Shown piece by piece: positions 7,125-12,283 of a stretch of DNA of 12,283 nt. The translations under genes and the position numbers were made by a program. The notes below the pieces were generated by a model. It did no database searches. It saw nothing but the letters and a program-made list of their open reading frames with translations, and had not been told where the DNA came from. Position 1 is the stretch's first letter. Each line of letters opens with the position of its first letter. The DNA comes from Syntrophaceae bacterium (GTDB lineage Bacteria; Desulfobacterota; Syntrophorhabdia; Syntrophorhabdales; WCHB1-27), in the NCBI GenBank assembly GCA_003165115.1, contig PLSJ01000135.1, positions 1 through 12,283 on the forward strand, given 5' to 3'.

Positions 7125-8290
7125 GCCGCTTCTTCCCTACATGCCGACAGGAGGCCGAGTACGGCGCCGAAAGCGAAAAAGAGCACGGGGGCCTTGCAGC
7201 GCATAAGGTGCGCCTTCGCGACTCTGGCCGCATCGTCTTCTTCATAGGCAAAATAGAGGCACGTGGTGCCCCATGGCGTGCCGGGAAGCCTTCTCAGCAC
7301 CTCCGCCATTGTCTCTCCCGGCTGCACATCGAGCCTGGAAAGCGCCTCCAGGATGGCAGTGAGGCGGCCGGGACTTCGAGAGACGGGGACGGACAGGGGT
7401 CCGCCGCCTGTCACGCCGTTCGTGAGAAGGCCCAACGCACAACCTTGCCGGTCGAGCTGCACCGCCAAAGACGCCACTACTTCGAGGGTACGCTCGAAGG
7501 GATCTTCTGCCCGCCTTTGAAAGAACTGTTCCGTGTCGACCACGAGCAACACCTTTTCCTGCCGGGTGGACTCAAATACCTTTTCCTGCACGCGGTGGTG
7601 CCGGGCGGTAGCCTTCCAGTGGATGAACCTCGCCGGTCTCCCCTGCCGATAATCGGTGGTGCCCAAAATATATGCGGGGTCGGTCACCGGGCTCTTTCCA
7701 CCGGGCGTACCGAAAAACTCAAGCCGCTGCAAGGAAATGGGCCTTAACGGCACCAGCCTCGGATAGACGATCACGGCAGCAGCCTCCGTCCTCTCCCGCT
7801 CCGTCGTGAAGAATCCGAAAAGGTCTCCCGTGGTGATCGTGGCGGTCCCTATTCGAGTCACCCCCCTCTTCAGGGCAGTCACCTCCCAGGTGAAGTGCGC
7901 CGCCTGGTACCACAGAAGACTGCTTTCCGCCGTGACCCTTGTCTCCTCACTCCGCGGGCTGGCGACAGGGATACTCACCTCCATCCAGACCGGGAGGAAC
8001 TTGCGGTTTTGCGCCCGCGCCTTGAGGGCGCAGCTTTCCCCGGCGAATATCCGGGTCGTCTCCACGGAAAGGTCCCATTCCATACCCGACGGGCTGACGT
8101 GGACCCACAGCTTCAGGCCCACCGACAGGATGACGAGGAGCAGGCAGAGGGCAGCCAGGTCGTACCTGTCATAAACCAGGGCGACGAAAAGAAGGAGTCC
8201 CACGAAGCAGAGCGACAGAGACGTGACAAAGAGGCTGGGGACCCTGCGCACCTGGACGGTCACGTTATTAAACTCCGGACTCACCCGCAC
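7121..8290 (-). CDS. DUF58 domain protein
   Basis: A protein of 389 aa. Two transmembrane helices lie at about residues 20-40 and 44-64, followed by a beta-rich extracytoplasmic-type stretch and the DUF58 hallmark YRQGRPARFIHWKATAR (about 214-230). A VWA-like strand KVLLVVDTE (246-254) follows. The DxSxS metal site of true VWA domains is not seen: the sequence is DTEQF. DUF58 proteins are regular partners of MoxR ATPases, which are thought to remodel VWA or DUF58 clients like chaperones. The start used is GTG 8290, which overlaps the moxR end by 10 bp. GTG 8284, two codons on, forms a GTGA overlap with the moxR stop and is equally possible. No Shine-Dalgarno is visible, so translation is probably coupled to moxR. 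It is the middle gene of the MoxR-DUF58-DUF4129 operon. Confidence 0.9.
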   Translation of the reverse strand: MRVSPEFNNVTVQVRRVPSLFVTSLSLCFVGLLLFVALVYDRYDLAALCLLLVILSVGLKLWVHVSPSGMEWDLSVETTRIFAGESCALKARAQNRKFLPVWMEVSIPVASPRSEETRVTAESSLLWYQAAHFTWEVTALKRGVTRIGTATITTGDLFGFFTTERERTEAAAVIVYPRLVPLRPISLQRLEFFGTPGGKSPVTDPAYILGTTDYRQGRPARFIHWKATARHHRVQEKVFESTRQEKVLLVVDTEQFFQRRAEDPFERTLEVVASLAVQLDRQGCALGLLTNGVTGGGPLSVPVSRSPGRLTAILEALSRLDVQPGETMAEVLRRLPGTPWGTTCLYFAYEEDDAARVAKAHLMRCKAPVLFFAFGAVLGLLSACREEAA

Positions 8291-9213
8291 GGCACCGTCA
8301 TGCGGCCGAGGATGTCGGCCAGGACCCCTTCCTGCGTCGCACCCTTGAGCCGCTCTTCTTCTTTGAGGATCAGCCGATGGGCAAGGACCGGGACGGTGAG
8401 AAACTTGATGTCGTCGGGAAGGACGTACTCGCGCCCATGGAGGGCCGCGCGCGCCTGCCCGGCCCTCATCAGGCCGAGAGAACCCCTGGGACTCGCGCCG
8501 AGGCGCAGGGCGGGACTGGTCCGCGTGGCCCCCACGATTTCCGTAATGTACTTCCTGACCGGGGCAGACACATGGATGGCCCTTCTGGCGAGCTGCAAAT
8601 CCGAAATCTCCTTCGGGGACGCGACGGCTGCCAGGTCCCCGAAGGGATCCTCTTTTTGAAAACGCTCCAGGATGGCGATCTCTTCCTCCGCTTCGGGATA
8701 CCTCAGCCCTATCCTGAGCAGGAACCTGTCGAGTTGGGCCTCCGGCAGGGGAAAGGTGCCCTCAAGCTCTATCGGGTTCTGGGTCGCCATCACAAAGAAG
8801 GGACGGGGCAGCACGTACGTCTTGCCGTCGACCGTGACCTGGCCCTCCTCCATACATTCGAGAAGGCTCGACTGCGTCCGCGGGATCGTGCGGTTTATTT
8901 CGTCCGCCAAAAGGATATGCGTCATGACGGGTCCGGACTGGAAGATGAACTGTCCGGACTGCTGGTTGTAGACGGTGAATCCGGTGATATCCGCAGGGAG
9001 GAGGTCGGGAGTAAACTGGACCCTTTTAAAAGACGCCCCGATACTTGCCGCAAGCGATTTGGCGATCAGCGTCTTGCCCAGGCCCGGCACATCTTCCAAC
9101 AGCACATGGCCCTCTCCGAGGAGGCCGATGAGGAGGAATTCGATCGCCTCCTCTTTGCCGACGACGACGCGCGCAATATTCTCGGCTATCTTCTCACACA
9201 GATGGAACTCCAC
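8281..9213 (-). CDS. MoxR family AAA+ ATPase
   Basis: A protein of 310 aa, the usual MoxR length. Motifs numbered from the chosen start: Walker A EDVPGLGKT (40-48, Lys47), the MoxR segment RVQFTPDLLPADITG, Walker B ILLADEINR (100-108), sensor-1 MATQNP, then LPEAQLDRF and the AAA lid with GASPRGSLGL. MoxR ATPases are cytoplasmic chaperone-like machines working with VWA or DUF58 partners. Start: GTG 9213 lies 9 nt after GGAGG on the minus strand, and the protein then opens directly into the family fold (EFHLCEKIAENIARVVVGKE). The frame continues upstream to 9597, but those 128 residues are low in MoxR character and antisense to the small cysteine gene, so they are excluded. A promoter at 9272-9300 gives a leader of about 50 nt. 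It is the first gene of a three-gene overlapping operon. Confidence 0.94.
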   Translation of the reverse strand: MEFHLCEKIAENIARVVVGKEEAIEFLLIGLLGEGHVLLEDVPGLGKTLIAKSLAASIGASFKRVQFTPDLLPADITGFTVYNQQSGQFIFQSGPVMTHILLADEINRTIPRTQSSLLECMEEGQVTVDGKTYVLPRPFFVMATQNPIELEGTFPLPEAQLDRFLLRIGLRYPEAEEEIAILERFQKEDPFGDLAAVASPKEISDLQLARRAIHVSAPVRKYITEIVGATRTSPALRLGASPRGSLGLMRAGQARAALHGREYVLPDDIKFLTVPVLAHRLILKEEERLKGATQEGVLADILGRMTVPCG

Positions 9214-9271
9214 GGCGTTTTGCCTCCGGCCTTTCGCGGTCTTGGGGACGGGATACGAGAGTTTCGCTATT

Positions 9272-9300
9272 CTGGTACCACGACTGCCCGGTTTTGTAAA
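9272..9300 (-). promoter_or_regulatory. Candidate promoter of the moxR operon
   Basis: On the minus strand, TTTACA (9295-9300) is followed after 17 bp by TACCAG (9272-9277), preceded by TGG as in an extended -10. Transcription would start near 9265, ahead of GTG 9213. The -10 is weak. The intergenic stretch 9214-9402 shows nothing else clear apart from the divergent -10 near 9388. Confidence 0.35.
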
Positions 9301-9384
9301 GGACTTTGAAAAGGTCCGGGCCGGATACGCGCATTCGCATTTTGCATATGCCCCATTTTTTGTTGGCCGCCGCGACCCTTTTCG

Positions 9385-9393
9385 TGCTACAGT
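9385..9393 (+). promoter_or_regulatory. Extended -10 for the small cysteine-protein gene
   Basis: TGCTACAGT (9385-9393) fits an extended -10 element. Transcription would start near 9400, only about 3 nt before ATG 9403, so the mRNA may be nearly leaderless. This agrees with the absence of a Shine-Dalgarno sequence. A poor -35 (TTGGCC, 9363-9368) sits 19 bp upstream. Confidence 0.3.
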
Positions 9394-9402
9394 TTCGGCC
9401 AT

Positions 9403-9600
9403 ATGAAAAGAGCCGGCACGGGGAGCACCCTTTTCGATTTCTGTGATCTGGCCTGTGAGTATGCGGAGATACCGAAAGAAACGGGTATCGACGGCTCCGG
9501 CAGTTGCAGGACTTTCATCGCCCTTTACTGTAACCGAAAGAAGATGCTCGTCCATAAAAACCATCCCTGCAGCAAAAAACTCCCCAGGAAAAAGCATTAG
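9403..9600 (+). CDS. Small five-cysteine protein (65 aa), unknown function
   Basis: The protein has cysteines at 14, 18, 35, 43 and 56 in the pattern FCDLAC, GSGSCRTF, LYC, and HKNHPC, and a basic tail (KKLPRKKH). There is no signal peptide or membrane segment, so it is probably cytoplasmic. The cysteine spacing suggests a small zinc- or Fe-S-binding domain. The segments DGSGSCRTFIALYC and VHKNHPC feel like a conserved short family of anaerobic proteobacteria, but I cannot name it. It is judged real because its composition is protein-like, the cysteines are ordered, and it sits divergent from moxR with a promoter-like -10 just upstream. The minus-strand extension of the moxR frame covers the same DNA and is much less convincing. 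There is no Shine-Dalgarno. Confidence 0.6.
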   Translation: MKRAGTGSTLFDFCDLACEYAEIPKETGIDGSGSCRTFIALYCNRKKMLVHKNHPCSKKLPRKKH

Positions 9601-9650
9601 CGCATACGGATAAAGCCGCTCGTCCCATCATCCGCCATAAGAATAATTAA

Positions 9651-9689
9651 GCGCCTCGCCGGCCCCGATAAACGGGGACGACAGGGCGC
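9651..9689 (+). other. Nested inverted repeat (RNA hairpin candidate)
   Basis: The inner stem is CCCCG (9663-9667) with CGGGG (9673-9677), closing an ATAAA loop. The outer stem is GCGCCT (9651-9656) with AGGGCGC (9683-9689), with one bulged G. There is no following T-tract, so it is not a standard intrinsic terminator. It lies about 50 bp after the small cysteine gene and could stabilise or end its mRNA. Confidence 0.45.
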
Positions 9690-9725
9690 ACGAGAGATAT
9701 GCCCCTTGTCGTTCGAATGTTTCTC

Positions 9726-9754
9726 TTGACAACATTGTAAGACATGAATATACT
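9726..9754 (+). promoter_or_regulatory. Near-consensus sigma-70 promoter
   Basis: TTGACA (9726-9731) is a perfect -35. After an optimal 17-bp spacer comes TATACT (9749-9754), five of six matches to the -10. The predicted start is near 9761. It is the best promoter in the window, yet the nearest convincing ORF begins at 10142. Confidence 0.65.
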
Positions 9755-9823
9755 AGATTTACGTCACGCCACACAGGCAGGGCCAGGGAAGGTACCGTTT
9801 CTTATGCGTGAAAACCCCCACAT

Positions 9824-9851
9824 CCCCCGGAGAAGTATCCGAAAAGAGGGG
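9824..9851 (+). other. Two-part hairpin in the leader region
   Basis: CCCC (9824-9827) pairs with GGGG (9848-9851). Inside, CGGA (9828-9831) pairs with TCCG (9838-9841) around the loop GAAGTA, leaving AAAAGA as a bulge. It lies about 65 nt into the transcript predicted from the promoter at 9726-9754. It may be part of a structured RNA; the short stems make this tentative. Confidence 0.3.
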
Positions 9852-10141
9852 AATCGTGCAGGAAGTCTGCGCGTTTGTCTTTTGTCGGGGAAAAGAGGGT
9901 GTGAGGTATGCCTGCGCCTTCCCCATGCCTTCCGACCGGTCTCGTCTTTTTCTGGTTTTGCGAGGCAGCAGAGGGAGTTTGTGTTGACTTTAAGGGAAGA
10001 ACCCGGTACTTTTGCATACAATAAGCGTGGCCATGGGGCGAAGGGCGATCTTTCCGACCCATCGTTTTCGAGCCGATAGCGCTTTTTGCATTACAACAGC
10101 ACCGGATAGCATAAGAAGAGCTACAACATAAGGAAACGGGT

Positions 10142-10516
10142 ATGCCGTGGTTTTTCGCCATTCTTGTCCTCCTTCTGGGGGTTGGTACCCCGGCCCTGCA
10201 GTCGTCCTTCCGGGAGGACAGCGCCGAGAACGATATGCGCGCCCTGACGCTGCAGGAATACCTTGCCCTTAATGCGGACGATCTCGAGAAAAAGGCCGGT
10301 TTCCGACAGGATCTGCTCAACGCCCTTCACTCAGGCCCGACCGCTGCCGAGCTCCAATGGTCCCTCATCACCCCGGAGGAGGACGACATATGGAGGGAAC
10401 GCAACCGCACACAGTTTGAAGGCGTCGTCAGTCCCGTTCCGGCCCCGGGGACGTTCCTGCTTCTGGGCACGGGGCTCGCGGCGGCGGCAGCAATCAGAAG
10501 ACGCATAAAGGGCTGA
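10142..10516 (+). CDS. Small PEP-CTERM-like sorted protein (PAPGT variant)
   Basis: A protein of 124 aa. ATG 10142 follows AAGGA (10130-10134) by 7 nt, and an in-frame stop at 10112 rules out a longer form. Residues 3-19 are a hydrophobic signal segment with unusually no Lys/Arg before it. The middle (about 24-96) is hydrophilic and charged, without recognised domains or cysteines. The C-terminus has the tripartite look of PEP-CTERM proteins: PAPGT (100-104), a short hydrophobic helix (105-117) and a basic end IRRRIK. In the family, an exosortase recognises this tail, cleaves or processes it, and sends the protein to the surface, usually in bacteria that make exopolysaccharide. The usual motif is VPEPST-like; here Glu is replaced by Ala. 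No exosortase is in the window. The protein is very small for the class and might be a matrix component. Confidence 0.7.
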   Translation: MPWFFAILVLLLGVGTPALQSSFREDSAENDMRALTLQEYLALNADDLEKKAGFRQDLLNALHSGPTAAELQWSLITPEEDDIWRERNRTQFEGVVSPVPAPGTFLLLGTGLAAAAAIRRRIKG

Positions 10517-10796
10517 CCCTCTTCCTTCGACGCCGCTCAGGTCCGATCGCTCCACCACGTCGCCTATCTTCGCCCCATGACGAGACCGCACAGAGATTGC
10601 GACACCGTTTCGCACGCCGTCCTGTATCATTTTCTTTTTTATATTTCCGCGTTATCTGCCGATAAACATATACGGCCGGATAAAGGGCGGGTTTTCCCAT
10701 GTCAAGCGCGGCCAGGCAGTCTTTTCAGGGCAACGCGGGCTTCCAGGACCGGTGAGGTCTCGGGAGAACCGTGCCGGAGAGCGTGCGAAACGGGGC

Positions 10797-10831
10797 ACAA
10801 AACAAAGTTGTTGCCGTGACAAGAGTTTTGT
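10797..10831 (+). repeat. Inverted repeat and palindrome over a promoter (operator candidate)
   Basis: ACAAAAC (10797-10803) and GTTTTGT (10825-10831) form a perfect 7-bp inverted repeat. Within it, AACAA (10801-10805) and TTGTT (10808-10812) form a second palindrome with a 2-bp centre. Both overlap the -35 and spacer of the promoter at 10811-10839, a position suited to a repressor or a cooperative binding protein. Confidence 0.4.
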
Positions 10832-10839
10832 AATACACT
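10811..10839 (+). promoter_or_regulatory. Candidate sigma-70 promoter (distal)
   Basis: TTGCCG (10811-10816), a 17-bp spacer and TACACT (10834-10839). Transcription would start near 10846, leaving a leader of about 215 nt before the dehydrogenase gene. Confidence 0.4.
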
Positions 10840-10963
10840 ACGACTGCTTATGCTGCGGTTAAGATGTTAGTTTATTGTTTGTAATGCTTTTGAATGAAAA
10901 TGTTGTGTTAGCGAAGCCGGGCAGCCGACTCCGATGGCGGTAGCATATTTTTGCGGACCTACC

Positions 10964-10991
10964 TTGTTTTTGTGATCCCAACGCGTATAAT
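10964..10991 (+). promoter_or_regulatory. Sigma-70 promoter of the nucleotide-sugar dehydrogenase gene (proximal)
   Basis: TTGTTT (10964-10969), a 16-bp spacer and a perfect TATAAT (10986-10991). The predicted start is near 10998, about 64 nt before ATG 11062. Confidence 0.55.
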
Positions 10992-11061
10992 ATCAATACA
11001 TCGCCCGCGCCCTTATTCGGGATTCCTCATCAACCGGGACCAATAGAAAACTGGAGGCGTC

Positions 11062-12283
11062 ATGGAACAGACCTTTTCTTCAAGCCCTGACGGTACGCAT
11101 TACCCACTGCCCTCGCCCGACGACTACGGTCAGGAATTGGCCAGAATAGAAGGGTTGGCCGCTGAGGCGAAAAAACGGGGTCAGGAGATCGTGGTTGTCA
11201 TGGGGGTAGGCTTTGTTGGCGCCGTGATGGCCGCCATTGTGGCCGATACGGTCGACAAAAGCACGGGCCGGCCGTCGAAATTCGTGATCGGCATGCAGCG
11301 GCCGAGTGTGCGCAGCTTCTGGAAGATCCCGACCCTGAACAAGGGTCTTTCTCCCGTGAAGGCAGAAGACCCCGAAGTAGACCCGATGATACACCGGTGC
11401 GTCCTGGAAAAAAAGACCCTCGTGGCCACCTATATCTATGATGTCCTGAAAGCTGCCGACGTCGTCATCGTCGATGTCCAGCTCGATTACAGCAAGCACG
11501 CCCTCGGGAACGTCTGCCAGGGAGAGGTCGAGATGAACGCCCTCGAAGAATCCTTCGAGATCATCGGCCAGCACGTGTTGCCCCATGCGCTCATCCTTAT
11601 AGAGACGACGGTTGCGCCCGGTACCACCGAGCAGGTGGCGCTGCCTGCCATCCGCAAGATATTCAGGCAGAGGGGCTTCACTACGGAGCCCCTGCTTGCC
11701 CACAGCTACGAAAGGGTGATGCCCGGAAAGAACTACGTCGCCTCCATACGCGACTTCTGGCGGGTTTGCAGCGGCGTCAACGATGGGGCGAAGCGCAGGG
11801 TGGTGAAATTTCTGAACGAGGTCCTCAACACCGCGAAGTTCCCTCTTACGGTGCTCGACAGGCCGATAGAATCGGAAACGGCAAAGATCGTCGAAAACAG
11901 CTACCGGGCCACGATCCTGTCGTTCCTTCATGAATGGAGCGTTTTCGCAGAGACAAACGGCGTGGACATCATCAAGGTCATCGAGGCGATCAAGGTCAGG
12001 CCCACGCACAGCAATATGATCTTCCCCGGGCCCGGCATCGGCGGCTATTGCCTGCCCAAGGACGGCGGCCTGGGCTATTGGGCCTACAAGCACATTTTGG
12101 GTTTCGAGGACGGCGACACCGTCTTCAAGATGTCCACCACCGCCGTGGACATCAACGACACGCGGGCCTTGCACGTCGCGGAGTTGACCCGCGACGCCTT
12201 GCGAAACATGGGCCGCTACATCGCCGGGGCGGACGTGCTGATCTGCGGGGCCAGCTACCGGCAGGACGTGGGCGACACGCGCT
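11062..12283 (+). CDS. UDP-glucose/GDP-mannose dehydrogenase family protein, 3' partial
   Basis: 407 residues are visible and the frame runs off the right edge. ATG 11062 follows GGAGG (11053-11057) by 4 nt. The family oxidises a nucleotide sugar C6 alcohol to a uronic acid with NAD+, supplying polysaccharide precursors. Motifs: Rossmann glycine loop GVGFVG (48-53), VAPGTTEQ (185-191), ERVMPG (217-222), ETAKIVENSYRA with Lys275, and the active-site loop GPGIGGYCLPKD with catalytic Cys330. The C-terminal domain begins with ICGASYRQDVGDTR (394-407). Odd points: about 43 residues precede the Rossmann fold, the region between beta-2 and the next helix is long, and the strand that usually ends in an acidic NAD-ribose-binding residue (VIGVD) reads VIGMQR. 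The exact substrate (UDP-glucose, UDP-ManNAc, GDP-mannose or another) cannot be assigned. A promoter at 10964-10991 starts this unit. Confidence 0.88.
   Translation, partial: MEQTFSSSPDGTHYPLPSPDDYGQELARIEGLAAEAKKRGQEIVVVMGVGFVGAVMAAIVADTVDKSTGRPSKFVIGMQRPSVRSFWKIPTLNKGLSPVKAEDPEVDPMIHRCVLEKKTLVATYIYDVLKAADVVIVDVQLDYSKHALGNVCQGEVEMNALEESFEIIGQHVLPHALILIETTVAPGTTEQVALPAIRKIFRQRGFTTEPLLAHSYERVMPGKNYVASIRDFWRVCSGVNDGAKRRVVKFLNEVLNTAKFPLTVLDRPIESETAKIVENSYRATILSFLHEWSVFAETNGVDIIKVIEAIKVRPTHSNMIFPGPGIGGYCLPKDGGLGYWAYKHILGFEDGDTVFKMSTTAVDINDTRALHVAELTRDALRNMGRYIAGADVLICGASYRQDVGDTR

Larger units (their letters stand above)
9601..10141 (+). other. Intergenic region of about 540 bp: promoter and hairpins, no convincing gene
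   Basis: No ORF here has persuasive protein character. The visible signals are a near-consensus promoter at 9726-9754, a nested hairpin at 9651-9689 and a two-part hairpin at 9824-9851. A further TTGACT (9984-9989) has only a poor -10 (TACTTT, 10007-10012), and a lone TACAAT lies at 10017-10022. Any transcript from 9726-9754 would have a leader of about 380 nt before the PEP-CTERM-like gene, or would be a separate small RNA. No known riboswitch or tRNA was recognised. Confidence 0.6.
10517..11061 (+). other. Intergenic region of about 545 bp with tandem promoters
   Basis: No convincing ORF is present. The right half is clearly more AT-rich than the surrounding DNA. It holds candidate promoters at 10811-10839 and 10964-10991, both directed at the dehydrogenase gene, and an operator-like inverted repeat at 10797-10831. 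A small hairpin GCCG/CGGC (10658-10661 and 10673-10676) lies in the left half. No good terminator for the PEP-CTERM-like gene is seen, only a T-rich run at 10630-10640 without a strong stem before it. Confidence 0.55.

Noticed and set aside
9214..9597. N-terminal extension of the moxR frame by 128 residues
   Set aside because: The residues lack MoxR character, a good ribosome-binding site supports GTG 9213, and the DNA is better explained by the divergent small cysteine gene and intergenic signals.
9651..9689. Intrinsic terminator for the small cysteine gene
   Set aside because: The stem is good but no T-tract follows, so it is listed only as a hairpin.
9705..9725. T-loop-like GTTCGAA suggesting a tRNA
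   Set aside because: The flanking bases do not form a T-stem and no acceptor or anticodon arm is present.
9744..10079. 111-codon open frame in the intergenic gap
   Set aside because: Its ATG lies inside the spacer of the 9726-9754 promoter, there is no ribosome-binding site, and the composition is not protein-like.
10791..10815. Sigma-54-like GGCAC...TTGC pattern
   Set aside because: The GG and GC elements are not at the required 10-bp spacing, and the site is better read as a sigma-70 -35 with a palindrome.
10910..10950. Resemblance to the 3' part of a c-di-GMP (GEMM) riboswitch
   Set aside because: The conserved 5' half with its GAAA tetraloop and AAAGCC-type core is absent upstream, so only a short GC-rich similarity remains.
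11080..12174. Long minus-strand open frame (364 codons)
   Set aside because: It is the antisense shadow of the dehydrogenase gene, whose motifs are unambiguous on the + strand.

Overview
The window is GC-rich, densely coded bacterial DNA. The gene content suggests an anaerobic bacterium of the Desulfobacterota (former Deltaproteobacteria) type: an HdrD-like Fe-S oxidoreductase, selenophosphate synthetase, a soluble hybrid histidine kinase of the PAS-HisKA-HATPase-REC type, a PEP-CTERM-like surface protein and a nucleotide-sugar dehydrogenase. The taxonomic assignment is inference; there is no rRNA or other phylogenetic marker gene here.

Region 1 (2-3979, + strand) is a compact four-gene run. 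It starts with the 3' part of a gene fusing an Fe-S oxidoreductase (two 4Fe-4S motifs, two cysteine-rich CCG-type domains) to a TVP38/TMEM64 membrane domain. Next come a secreted protein with a CxxCxxxCPVG motif that resembles the YdjY family, a small four-helix membrane protein, and selD, which overlaps the membrane-protein gene by 16 bp. The arrangement suggests that redox and membrane proteins act next to selenophosphate synthesis, for example in selenium-oxyanion uptake or reduction. This is the most interesting part of the window and remains a hypothesis.

Region 2 (3990-9213, - strand) holds a hybrid histidine kinase, convergent with selD, preceded in transcription order by a MoxR ATPase - DUF58 - DUF4129 operon with 3-10 bp overlaps. 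The last protein looks like a TgpA-type polytopic protein that lacks the transglutaminase core.

Region 3 (9403-12283, + strand) is sparse. It has a small five-cysteine protein divergent from moxR, a gap of about 540 bp with a near-consensus promoter but no convincing ORF, a 124-aa PEP-CTERM-like protein with the variant motif PAPGT, a second gap of about 545 bp with tandem promoters and an operator-like palindrome, and the 5' part of an atypical UDP-glucose/GDP-mannose dehydrogenase family gene that runs off the right edge. The PEP-CTERM-like protein next to nucleotide-sugar chemistry hints at an exopolysaccharide/exosortase locus further right.
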